DNA from: Hyphomicrobiales bacterium
GTDB lineage: Bacteria; Pseudomonadota; Alphaproteobacteria; Rhizobiales; Rhizobiaceae
Assembly: GCA_003577315.1 (NCBI GenBank)
Contig: QEVK01000004.1
Coordinates: 53,446 to 117,445, forward strand
Reading direction: 5' to 3'
DNA: 64,000 nucleotides
The number at the start of each line of letters is the position of its first letter. The stretch's first letter is position 1. The notes under the pieces were generated by a model, which made no database searches, was not told the origin of the DNA, and was given only the letters and a program-made list of their open reading frames with translations. Position numbers and translations under genes: made by a program. This document shows, piece by piece, positions 50,312-60,644 of this stretch.

Positions 50312-51232
50312 ATGGGAAGCTTCATTCTCCGGCGCCTGGCGTATGCGATATTGTCGCTGGCGCTGCTTTCGGTGACGATTTTCTTCTTCGTCCGGGTGAC
50401 CGGAGATCCGGCTGCGCTTCTGGCGGGCGCCGATGCGTCCGCCGAGCAGATCGAACGCCTGCGGCAGGAGTTCGGGCTGGATCGCAGCATTCCGGTCCAG
50501 CTCGTGAGCTTCCTGTTCGATCTGGTGCGCGGCGATCTGGGGCGCTCGCTGTTCTACAACATCCCCGTGTCCGAGCTCATCATGGCGCGGCTTCCGGCGA
50601 CGCTGACGATCTGCGCCGCCACCTTCGCCCTGTCGGTGGCGGTCGGCGTTCCGACAGGCATCTGGACGGCGATCAATCCGGACGGATGGCTCGACCGTGC
50701 CGCCCGCGCGATCGCCATGTTCGGCATGGCGCTGCCCAGCTTCTGGGCCGGGCTGATCCTCATCCTCGTGTTCAGCGTCAACCTGAACTGGCTTCCGGCG
50801 GGAAGCGGGCGGGGGTTCTCCTCGGTCATCCTGCCGGCGGTCGCGCTGTCGGGCTATTTCATCGCCTCGAACTTCCGCATCACGCGCTCGGCAATGCTCG
50901 ATGTCCTCAACACGGAGTTCATCACCCTGACGCGCGCCAAGGGCCTTGCCGAGCGCCGTATCATTCTGATGCATGCGCTGCGCAGCAGCCTGATCCCGAT
51001 CGTGACGCTCAGCGGCATCAACCTCGCGCTGCTGATCAACTCGTCGGTCGCGGTGGAGACCGTCTTCGGCTGGCCGGGTATAGGAACGCTGCTCTTCGAC
51101 AGCATCGCCATGCGCGACTTTCCGATGGCGCAGGGCATCGTCGTGGTGATCGGGGTGTTCATCATCCTGTGCAACTTCGTGATCGACGTCCTTTACGCCT
51201 ATATCGATCCACGCATCCGGCTCGCGGCCTGA
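50312..51232 (+). CDS. Dpp/Opp-type ABC permease (DppB-like)
   Basis: 306 residues with six membrane helices. FILRRLAYAILSLALLSVTIFFF opens the protein and RQEFGLDRSIPVQLVSFLFDLVRGDLG is the family's periplasmic loop. The coupling loop contains LTRAKGLAERRIILMHALR. It starts 11 bp after the binding-protein gene and forms the channel with the next permease. Confidence 0.93.
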   Translation: MGSFILRRLAYAILSLALLSVTIFFFVRVTGDPAALLAGADASAEQIERLRQEFGLDRSIPVQLVSFLFDLVRGDLGRSLFYNIPVSELIMARLPATLTICAATFALSVAVGVPTGIWTAINPDGWLDRAARAIAMFGMALPSFWAGLILILVFSVNLNWLPAGSGRGFSSVILPAVALSGYFIASNFRITRSAMLDVLNTEFITLTRAKGLAERRIILMHALRSSLIPIVTLSGINLALLINSSVAVETVFGWPGIGTLLFDSIAMRDFPMAQGIVVVIGVFIILCNFVIDVLYAYIDPRIRLAA

Positions 51233-51236
51233 CGTC

Positions 51237-52112
51237 ATGTTCCAGCGACTCCGCTTCCTGCCCAAGGGCGACCCTCTCGCTTCTCCGCACCGCCGGGTTC
51301 CCTGGTTCTCGCTCGGCGTCTTCGCCATGCTTTTCGTCTGCGGCCTGTTTCCGGGGCTTGTCGCGCCGATGGATCCGCTGAAGGCCAACTTCCTGGCCCT
51401 CAACGCGCCGCCGCTGACCACGGCCGGCGGCCAGCTCTATCTGCTCGGCTCCGATCACCTCGGCCGCGATGTCCTGAGCCGCATCGTTCACGGCTCGTCG
51501 ATCGCCCTTTACGTGTCGCTGATCGCCGTGCTGTTCTCGAGCGTGATCGGCACGACGCTTGGCCTTCTGGCGGGATACTATCGTGGCTGGGTCGACCAGC
51601 TCGTCATGCGCGTGGCCGATACCTGGATCGCGCTTCCGACGGTCAGCTTCGCGATCTTCCTGACCGCGATGCGCGAGCCCGGCGCGACCAACATCATCAT
51701 CGTGATGATCCTGGTGTTCTGGACGCGCTACGCGCGCATCGTCCGCGGCGAGGTGCTTTCGCTGCGCGAGCGCGATTTCGTCAAGCTGGCCATCACCGCC
51801 GGCGCGTCGCCGCTGCGCATCCTGTTCGTCCACCTTCTGCCCAACGTCATCAACAGCGTGATCGTGCTGGCCACGCTGCTGATCGGCAACGTCATCCTGT
51901 CCGAGGCGACGCTTTCCTTCCTCGGCCTCGGCGTGCCGGCGCCGCACCCGGCATGGGGAGCGATGCTCGCCGACGGCCGCAACGGGCTGATGTCGAACCG
52001 CTGGTGGGCGACGGTGTTTCCCGGTCTCGCCATCATCCTCGTGGTCGGAGCGTCCAACGTCGCGGGCGACTGGCTCCGCCGCCGACTCGATCCCAATCTG
52101 AGAAACCTATGA
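51237..52112 (+). CDS. Dpp/Opp-type ABC permease (DppC-like)
   Basis: 291 residues with six helices. LLGSDHLGRDVLSRIVHGS (about 61-79) is the DppC signature. The coupling loop region reads FVKLAITAGASPLRILFVHLLPN, and SEATLSFLGLGVPAPHPAWG (about 223-242) is diagnostic. The stop overlaps the next ATPase start by 4 bp (ATGA). Confidence 0.94.
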   Translation: MFQRLRFLPKGDPLASPHRRVPWFSLGVFAMLFVCGLFPGLVAPMDPLKANFLALNAPPLTTAGGQLYLLGSDHLGRDVLSRIVHGSSIALYVSLIAVLFSSVIGTTLGLLAGYYRGWVDQLVMRVADTWIALPTVSFAIFLTAMREPGATNIIIVMILVFWTRYARIVRGEVLSLRERDFVKLAITAGASPLRILFVHLLPNVINSVIVLATLLIGNVILSEATLSFLGLGVPAPHPAWGAMLADGRNGLMSNRWWATVFPGLAIILVVGASNVAGDWLRRRLDPNLRNL

Positions 52113-53118
52113 GCACCCCGATCCCGCCGCACAGTGCGCCTCCCGTCCTGGAAGTGGAGGAGCTTCGCACCAGCCTCGGCAGCCGCCGCGGCAGGGGGAA
52201 CGTCGTGGACGGCGTCTCGTTCAGCCTCAGCGCCGGCGAGACGCTCGGCATCGTCGGCGAGTCGGGTTCGGGCAAGACCATGCTGGGAATGTCGCTGCTG
52301 CGGCTCCTGCCGCGGGCCGCGCAGATCGTCTCGGGCAGCATCAGGCTCGACGGCCGCGATATCGTCGGCTGCACCGTCGCCGAGATGCGCGACATCCGCG
52401 GCGCCGAGATCGCGCTCATCCCCCAGGACCCGATGGTCTCGCTCGATCCGCTGTTTCGTGTCGGCACGCAGATCGCCGAGACGCTGCGCGCGCACAAGCC
52501 CGTCGCGGCCGGGCAGGCCATGAGTGAGGCCGTCGAGCTGTTGCGGCGCGTCAACATCCCCGACCCGGAGCTGCGGGCGCAGGCCTATCCGTTCGAGATG
52601 TCGGGAGGCATGCGGCAGCGCGTGGTCGGTGCGATCGGGATTGCCTGCACCCCCAAGGTGCTCATCGCCGACGAGCCGACGACGGCGCTGGACGTCACCG
52701 TGCAGGCCCAGTACCTCGCCCTCCTGCAGCGCCTCCAGCGCGAGACCGGCGTGGCGTTGATCGTGATCACCCACGACTTCGGCGTCGTCGCACAGATCTG
52801 CGACAGGGTCGCGGTCATGTATGCCGGGCGCATCGTCGAGCAGGCCGAGGTCGGCCGGCTGTTCGACGCGCCTGCCCACCCCTATTCCAGGGCACTGATC
52901 GAGGCCAGCGCCGCCATGGCCAATGAAGGAGGCGGACGCCGCTTCCCGAGCATCCCCGGCGAGCCGCCGCCGCTGTTCGGCCGCGGCGAGGGTTGCGCAT
53001 TCGCTCCCCGCTGCGCGTTCGCGCGGGACAGATGCCGCCGCGAGGCGCCGCCGCAGACCTCCGCCGGTCCGGCGGGGCACGCGGTGCGCTGCTTCTATCC
53101 GCTCGAGGGAGACGCAAG

Positions 53119-53122
<4 letters not shown>
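52109..53122 (+). CDS. Dpp/Opp-type ABC ATP-binding protein (DppD-like)
   Basis: 337 residues. Walker A GESGSGKT, signature MSGGMRQRVVGAIGIA, Walker B VLIADEPTTALD and H-loop VITHDFGVVAQI are intact. The C-terminal oligopeptide-transporter motif with spaced cysteines (GCAFAPRCAFARDRC) is present; in the family these cysteines may hold an Fe-S cluster. It works as a heterodimer with the next ATPase, with which it overlaps by 4 bp (GTGA). Confidence 0.94.
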
Positions 53123-54108
<986 letters not shown>

Positions 54109-54111
54109 AGC

Positions 54112-54151
54112 GTTCCGCCGCCAGAAAGAATTGTCCGGCGTCGCGCGGAAC
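54112..54151. terminator. dyad between convergent dppF-like and lysR-type genes
   Basis: GTTCCGC (54112-54118) and GCGGAAC (54145-54151) flank an inner CGCC/GGCG dyad in the 54-bp convergent gap, giving a weak two-sided hairpin. There is no T-run on either side, so terminator function is tentative. Confidence 0.3.
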
Positions 54152-54162
54152 CGGGAATCGCC

Positions 54163-55158
54163 CTACGCGCCGCCGGCCCGGTCGTGAGGTCGGGCCGGCG
54201 CGCGCTGGCGCCGTCCTGCCGCCGTGCCGTTCTTCTCGCCCGCCGCGCGGCTCTCCGCGGCCGCATCCGCCGTGTACTGGCGCGCCAGCGACCAGAACCA
54301 GTCGACCACCGCCGAGTGGTTGTCGCGGTTGCGCAGCAGCCACATCTCCCGGCGCAGGTCGACGCCGGCGATGGGGCGATAGACCATGTTGCTGGCTCGC
54401 AAGCTCAGGTCGTCGAGGCCGTCGAAGGTGAGCAGAAGCAGCCCCTGCATCTGCGCGTAGAGGCGGATGGCCGAACGCTCGGTCTCCGGCATCGGGACGA
54501 GGACGGCGCCGGCGTCCGCGAGCACCTTGTGGATCATCTGCTGCAGCTTGGATTTCACGTTCCGCGGCAGGTTGGCGACGCGCCGGCCGCGTATGTCCTG
54601 CGCGGTTATCTCCTCCTTGGCGGCGAGCGGATCGTCGTGACGCATCCAGAACCCGCCTTCGCTGGAGTGAAAGAACATCGCATCCAGGTCGGACCTGTCG
54701 AAGGGCATCGACACGAAGGCGACGTCGATGTCGCGGCGTTGAAGCCGTTCGATCAGGTTGAAGGTCTGCCCGTACAGCACCTCGACGCTGATGCGCGGAT
54801 GACGCAGCATGAAACTGTTCACCAGTTCCACGCGCTCGACCATGTAGGCGCTGTAGGCTGCCGCGCCGATGCGCAGGCGCCGCACCTGCGAATGGCGGAT
54901 CTCGCGCGCGAAGCCCTGCAGCCGGTCGGCCGCTTCGGCAAATCCGCGTGCATGCTCCAGCAGCGCGCGCCCGTCGGCCGTCAGGGCTACGTGGCGCGTG
55001 TTGCGCTCGAACAGCCTCACGCCGAGATACTCTTCCAGCTTGCGCACCCGGCGCGACAGCCACGACTGGTCCTTCGACAGCTTTTCGGCCGCCTTTCTGA
55101 AAGACATCTCCTCGGCGACCGCCGCAAAGCAGACGAAGAGGTCGAGATCGATCTGCAT
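54163..55158 (-). CDS. LysR-family transcriptional regulator
   Basis: 331 residues. N-terminal winged HTH (LDLFVCFAAVAEEMSFRKAAEKL; QSWLSRRVRKLEEYLGVRLF) followed by the periplasmic-binding-like effector domain. The last 25 residues are a charged Ala/Arg-rich tail beyond the usual end. GGGAGAAA precedes ATG 55158. It is divergent from the CoA-transferase operon and convergent with the peptide importer, so it probably controls one or both, sensing a pathway acid or CoA ester. Confidence 0.9.
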   Translation of the reverse strand: MQIDLDLFVCFAAVAEEMSFRKAAEKLSKDQSWLSRRVRKLEEYLGVRLFERNTRHVALTADGRALLEHARGFAEAADRLQGFAREIRHSQVRRLRIGAAAYSAYMVERVELVNSFMLRHPRISVEVLYGQTFNLIERLQRRDIDVAFVSMPFDRSDLDAMFFHSSEGGFWMRHDDPLAAKEEITAQDIRGRRVANLPRNVKSKLQQMIHKVLADAGAVLVPMPETERSAIRLYAQMQGLLLLTFDGLDDLSLRASNMVYRPIAGVDLRREMWLLRNRDNHSAVVDWFWSLARQYTADAAAESRAAGEKNGTAAGRRQRAPARPHDRAGGA

Positions 55159-55281
55159 GCTTTCTCCCGAGGGCCGGCGTGCAGCTACAATCGCACGGCT
55201 CCGGCTTTTGGCAAGCCGGTTTCCATGATGCGGGAAACCGGCGCCGCCCGCTATAGACCCGGACACCTCAATCGGTGCCAA

Positions 55282-55300
55282 ATTGCATTGGACAAGCAAT
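55282..55300. promoter_or_regulatory. candidate LysR operator upstream of the CoA-transferase operon
   Basis: ATTGC-N9-GCAAT lies 70 bp upstream of the CoA-transferase start in the 211-bp divergent spacer, the usual place for a LysR recognition site. The same half-sites with an 11-bp spacer occur at 48421-48441. Overlapping CCAA-N6-TTGG (55279-55290) adds to the dyad. Confidence 0.45.
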
Positions 55301-55369
55301 GGACATCCGATCAGTTTGGCGACCGCCATGCGGCCCTCCGCGCCGATGGCGGACAACTGGAGATTCGGC

Positions 55370-56602
55370 ATGACGACTGGTCGGCCCGCAGACGGGGCGG
55401 GGACGCGCGGCGGCGCGGGCATTCTCGAGGGGATCAGGGTCCTCGACTTCTCCCACCAGCTTTCAGGCCCCTATGCGACCATGATCCTCGGCGACATGGG
55501 AGCCACCGTGATCAAGGTCGAGTCCCCGGGGCGCGGCGACGGCATCCGCTACGAAGGCAGGATCGCGCCGGAGGTCGGCAGTCACTTCTTCTGGGGCGTC
55601 AACCGCAACAAGCGCTCCATAACCCTCGATCTCAAGCATCCGGAGGGGCTGGCGGTCGCGCTCAGGCTGGCAAGGAGTTGCGACATCGTCGTGGAGAACT
55701 TCCGCCCCGGCGTCATGGACAAGCTCGGCCTGTCCTACGAGGCCGTCCGCGCCGTCAACCCGGACGTCGTCTATCTTTCCATCACCGCCTTCGGCGCCGA
55801 GGGGCCGATGGCGCAGCGTCCCGGGATGGATCTGATCCTCCAGGCGGTCACCGGCGTCATGGGCATTACCGGCGAGGCGAACGACCGTCCGCCGGTGAAG
55901 ATCGGCCCGCCGATCATGGATATGAGCACGGCGCTCTACGGAGTGGCGGCCATGCTCCTTGCCCTGTTCCATCGCGAGCGGACCGGCCAGGGGCAGAAAG
56001 CCGACATCTCGATGCTGGATTGCGGCGTCAGCCTGATGGCGGCGCAAGCCACGGCGCTGCTGATGGGGACCGGGAAGGAGGGGCGCTTCGGCTCCGGTCA
56101 CCCCAACCTCGCGCCCTACCAGGCGTATCGGGACTCGCGGGGCGCGCATTTCATCGTCGCCTGCCTTACCAACACATTCTGGAGGCGGCTGTGCGCGCGG
56201 CTGGGTCTCGGCGAGCTTGTCGACGATCCCAGATTCGCCGACATGGGCGCGCGCAGCCGGCACAAGGACGAGCTGAACGCGGTTCTGGAGCCGATCTTCG
56301 CCGGGCGACCGGCCGACGAATGGGTCGAGCTGCTTGCGCAGGAGGACATTCCCTGCGCGCGGGTGAACATGCCCTCCGAGGCGCTGGCGCTCGACCAGCT
56401 CGCCCGCAACGGCATGGTCGGCGAGATGACCCACCCCGCGGCCGGCGTCCACAAGGTGGTGGCCAGCCCGCTGCACGTCTCGCCGCCGCCCAGGCTCGAG
56501 CGCGATGCGCCGATGCTCGGCGAGCACACCGGGGAAATCCTTCGCGAGTTCGGCTACACCGACGACGAGATCGAAGGGCTCAGATCGGCCGGAGCGGTCT
56601 GA
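55370..56602 (+). CDS. family III CoA-transferase (CaiB/BaiF/Frc type)
   Basis: 410 residues in the normal domain order: GIRVLDFSHQLSGPYATMIL and GDMGATVIKVESPGRGD near the N-terminus, NFRPGVMDKLGLSYEAV, then GMDLILQAVTGVMGITG with the aspartate expected to form the acyl-CoA anhydride. ATG 55370 was chosen because GGAG lies 7 nt upstream; earlier ATGs (55346, 55283) lack this. It should transfer CoA between a donor thioester and the pathway acid. First gene of a four-gene plus-strand set. Confidence 0.92.
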   Translation: MTTGRPADGAGTRGGAGILEGIRVLDFSHQLSGPYATMILGDMGATVIKVESPGRGDGIRYEGRIAPEVGSHFFWGVNRNKRSITLDLKHPEGLAVALRLARSCDIVVENFRPGVMDKLGLSYEAVRAVNPDVVYLSITAFGAEGPMAQRPGMDLILQAVTGVMGITGEANDRPPVKIGPPIMDMSTALYGVAAMLLALFHRERTGQGQKADISMLDCGVSLMAAQATALLMGTGKEGRFGSGHPNLAPYQAYRDSRGAHFIVACLTNTFWRRLCARLGLGELVDDPRFADMGARSRHKDELNAVLEPIFAGRPADEWVELLAQEDIPCARVNMPSEALALDQLARNGMVGEMTHPAAGVHKVVASPLHVSPPPRLERDAPMLGEHTGEILREFGYTDDEIEGLRSAGAV

Positions 56603-56635
56603 GAGCTTCCGGGCCATCTTGGCCGTCGCCTTCGG

Positions 56636-56668
56636 CAGCGCCCCGTCCGGACACCGGGCGGGGCGCTG
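56636..56668 (+). terminator. strong hairpin after the CoA-transferase gene
   Basis: A 15-bp stem (one T-G wobble) pairs CAGCGCCCCGTCCGG with CCGGGCGGGGCGCTG around an ACA loop, beginning 33 bp after the stop. The tail TCGTCATGCTCC has few Ts, so termination may be partial. It separates the CoA-transferase from the acyl-CoA ligase gene 160 bp further on. Confidence 0.6.
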
Positions 56669-56828
56669 TCGTCATGCTCCTGGTATCGCGGCGATATGGC
56701 CGCGGAGTCCTCAATCGGAGCGGATCGTCCGTAGACGCCGGCCGGCTGCCTAAGCCATCCTGCTGACGGTCCTGGCGGCCAACCGCCCTTGCGGCCACGG
56801 CGTGAATCCCCCCGCGAAGCTCGAAGAA

Positions 56829-58349
56829 ATGAACCTAGCCGACAGAATCCTCGACGTCTTCTCCATCGACCCGCAGGCCGCAGCGCTCGAATATGGCGGC
56901 GTCTGGCGGAGCTGGGCCGAAGTCGCCGGCGCCTGCGCCCGCATCAATGACGTGCTGGGGGCGGCCGGCGTGCCGCGCCACGCGCCCGTCGGCGTCCTGG
57001 TGCGCAACCGGCCGGCCCACGTCGCAGCCTATCTTGCGCTCATCGTCTCGGGGCGGACCATCGTCACGCTCAACCCCATGCAGCCGGCCGAGCTCGTGGC
57101 GCGGGAGATCAGAAGCCTGCGGCTCATGGCCGTGCTGGCCGAGGCCGACGACTGGGGCGAGGAGATGAAGGCGGCCGCGCGCGAGGCGGGCAGCGTCGCG
57201 GTCGCGATGCGGCATTCGGGCGACAGTCCGGCCGACTGCTTGCCCGGCCTCGAGCGTCCGGGTGAGGGGCCGTATCACGAGCCCGTGCCGGACGTGGTCG
57301 CACAGATGCTCACGAGCGGCACGACCGGGAAGCCGAAGCGCATACCCGTCGCCGCCGGGGCGTTCCTGAAGTCGCTCGAGGCGGGGGTATGGTCGGGCAA
57401 GGGCAGCGACAACGCCGCCCGGCGCCTCAAGCGGTCGCCGTCCATTCTTTACGTGCCGATGCTGCATATCAGCGGCTTCTACCGCTGCATCTTCGCGTTC
57501 TTCGAGGGCCGCCCCACCGTTCTCATCGACAAGTTCTCCGTCGACGCCTGGCGTGCGGCGGTCGTCACGTACCGCCCCAGAACGATCGGCCTGCCGCCGA
57601 CCGCCTTGCGGATGGTTCTCGACGCGGACCTTCCCCGCGAGGATCTGTCCAGCCTGATGGCGGTGACGGTGGGAACCGCGCCGCTCGACGCCGAGACCCG
57701 CAAGGCCTTCGAGCGCCGCTACGGGATTCCGGTGCTGTGCAACTACGGCGCCACCGAGTTCCTCGGCCCGGTCGCCACCTGGACCCTGGCCGATCATAAA
57801 TCCTATGCCGACAGCAAGGCCGGCAGCGTCGGCCGGGCGATCAGGGGAACACAGTTCCGCATCGTCGACCCGCAGTCGGGGCAGCCGCTGGGCGTCGATG
57901 CGGTCGGCATGCTCGAGGTCCGCTCCGATCGCTTCGGCGACGACGCCGGCTGGGTGCGCACCACCGATCTCGCATCGATCGACGCCGACGGTTTCCTGTT
58001 CATGCACGGGCGCGCCGACGCCGCCATCATCCGCGGCGGCTTCAAGGTGCTGCCGGAAGTGGTCGCCGAGGCGTTGCAGCAGCATCCGCAGGTCCGCGAG
58101 GCCGCCGTCGTCGGCATCCCCGACGAACGGCTGGGCGCCGTGCCGGTGGCGGCGGTCGAGCTCGTGGCCGGCGGCGAGGTCAGCGAGACGGAGCTGATCG
58201 GCTTCGTGCGTCAGCGCCTGACCGTCTATCAGGTGCCGGTGCAGGTCCGCATCGTTCCCGAGCTGCCGCGGACGCCTTCGATGAAAGCCGCGCTGCCGGC
58301 GGTCCGTGCCCTTTTCGAGGGCGACCGCGCCGCGCAGGCCACCGCATGA
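56829..58349 (+). CDS. AMP-forming acyl-CoA ligase/synthetase
   Basis: 506 residues from ATG 56829; a GTG at 56802 is in frame. Motifs of the ANL superfamily in order: MLTSGTTGKPKRIPV (P-loop), CNYGATEFLGP, VRTTDLASID and GFKVLPEVVAEALQQHP, with the C-terminal lysine in RTPSMKAALP. It activates a carboxylic acid with ATP and CoA. The N-terminal region is about as long as in 4-coumarate-, cyclohexanecarboxylate- or fatty-acid-CoA ligases; specificity is unknown. Confidence 0.9.
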   Translation: MNLADRILDVFSIDPQAAALEYGGVWRSWAEVAGACARINDVLGAAGVPRHAPVGVLVRNRPAHVAAYLALIVSGRTIVTLNPMQPAELVAREIRSLRLMAVLAEADDWGEEMKAAAREAGSVAVAMRHSGDSPADCLPGLERPGEGPYHEPVPDVVAQMLTSGTTGKPKRIPVAAGAFLKSLEAGVWSGKGSDNAARRLKRSPSILYVPMLHISGFYRCIFAFFEGRPTVLIDKFSVDAWRAAVVTYRPRTIGLPPTALRMVLDADLPREDLSSLMAVTVGTAPLDAETRKAFERRYGIPVLCNYGATEFLGPVATWTLADHKSYADSKAGSVGRAIRGTQFRIVDPQSGQPLGVDAVGMLEVRSDRFGDDAGWVRTTDLASIDADGFLFMHGRADAAIIRGGFKVLPEVVAEALQQHPQVREAAVVGIPDERLGAVPVAAVELVAGGEVSETELIGFVRQRLTVYQVPVQVRIVPELPRTPSMKAALPAVRALFEGDRAAQATA

Positions 58350-58485
58350 TCGGCCGCCGCGGCGCCCGGGCACGGCGGCGCGGCGCAGCAACCCGTCTCG
58401 CCGGCCGCAGGCCGGAACGAGCCGCAATTCCGCGCCGGCCCGGCCGGCGTCGGGCAGCTTTTCCAGGAGCATGAGAAGAGAAGAG

Positions 58486-59637
58486 ATGAGCGACGACAGC
58501 TACGGAAAAATCACCGATGAAGGCATTGCGGGCCTGCGCGCCCGCGTCGGCACCGGCTTCGCCGGGCGCCAGCCCTGGCGCACGGAGGTGACGCGCGACA
58601 CGATCTGGCATGCCGCGCACGCCATGTCGGACATGAACGAGCTCTACACCGACCCGGAATATGCGCGGCAGTCGCGCTGGGGGCGGCTGGTGTGTCCCTG
58701 GCTGGCGATAAGCGCGTTCGACACGCTGCGCGCCGTCGGTTCGGCCGGCACGGTCTCGGGCCTTCCCGGCGTCCACAGCATCTGGAGCGGCTCCCGCTAC
58801 GAATGGGAGCGCCCGCTGTTCGAGGGCGACAGGATCCACTCCAAGTCCTATCTCAAGGACGTGATCGAGAGGCCGAGCTCGTTTGGCGGCGGTCGCTCGC
58901 TCTACCAGGCCTACGAGGCGCTCTATTTCGACGCCGACAACCGCTATGTCGGCAAGAAGATCGACACCTGGATGCGCATCGAGCGCAAGAAAACCGCCGA
59001 AACCAGGAAATACGGCGGAAGCGAGCGGCTGGCGAAGTGGACGCCCGAGGAGATCGAGCAATTCCGCGACTACTACCGCAGCTACAAGCGCACCGCGGTG
59101 CGCTACTGGGACGACGTGGTGGAAGGCGAGGCGGCGGCGAAGGTTCTCAAGGGGCCTCACACCGGCACCGCCGAGATTGCGCTCGAGGCCTATTTCGGCT
59201 TCTACCTGATGGGCAACGAGGTCGCCTACCGCGCCATGGACAAGCATCCCCATCTCTTCGTGCCCAACGAGCAGGGCGTGCCCGAGCCGCCGCAGCGCGT
59301 GCACTGGGACATGGCGTTCGCCCAGAAGACGCTGGGGCTTCCCGGCGCCTACGATCTCGGCCTGGGCCGTCTCGGCTGGATGTGCCAGTCCGTCACCGAC
59401 TGGATGGGGGACGAGGGCGTGCTGCGCATGATCGACGTCGAGTATCGCGGCTTCCTGTATCTCGGCGACGTCACCTGGTGCTGCGGCAAGGTGGTGCGCA
59501 AATACGAGGAGAACGGCAAGGCGCTGGTCGATCTCGAAGTGTGGACGGACAACCATCTGGGCGAGCGCACGACGCGCGGCAAGGCCACGGTGGAGCTGCC
59601 GAAGCGGCATGTCCAGGCATCCGCGGGAGACAGGTAG
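58486..59637 (+). CDS. MaoC/FAS1-type hotdog dehydratase-like protein
   Basis: 383 residues. The N-terminal half has the MaoC_dehydrat_N (FAS1-type) hotdog: VTRDTIWHAAHAMSDMNELY, RLVCPWLAISAFDTL and YEWERPLFEGDRI. The C-terminal half is a second hotdog (VHWDMAFAQKTLGLPGAYD; WMGDEGVLRMIDVEYRGFLYLGDVTW). The canonical D-x4-H hydratase motif is only partly kept, so hydratase or thioesterase-like activity on an acyl-CoA is inferred. ATG 58486 follows a GA-rich stretch and touches the next gene with no gap (stop then start). Confidence 0.85.
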   Translation: MSDDSYGKITDEGIAGLRARVGTGFAGRQPWRTEVTRDTIWHAAHAMSDMNELYTDPEYARQSRWGRLVCPWLAISAFDTLRAVGSAGTVSGLPGVHSIWSGSRYEWERPLFEGDRIHSKSYLKDVIERPSSFGGGRSLYQAYEALYFDADNRYVGKKIDTWMRIERKKTAETRKYGGSERLAKWTPEEIEQFRDYYRSYKRTAVRYWDDVVEGEAAAKVLKGPHTGTAEIALEAYFGFYLMGNEVAYRAMDKHPHLFVPNEQGVPEPPQRVHWDMAFAQKTLGLPGAYDLGLGRLGWMCQSVTDWMGDEGVLRMIDVEYRGFLYLGDVTWCCGKVVRKYEENGKALVDLEVWTDNHLGERTTRGKATVELPKRHVQASAGDR

Positions 59638-60615
<978 letters not shown>

Positions 60616-60644
60616 CGGCCGCCGCACCCGGCCCCCGGCGAGGA

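Noticed and set aside
58350..58485. Small hairpins CCGGCC-GCA-GGCCGG and CGCCGGC-CCG-GCCGGCG as terminators
   Set aside because: They are short, G+C only and without U-tracts in a very G+C-rich gap, so chance pairing is likely.
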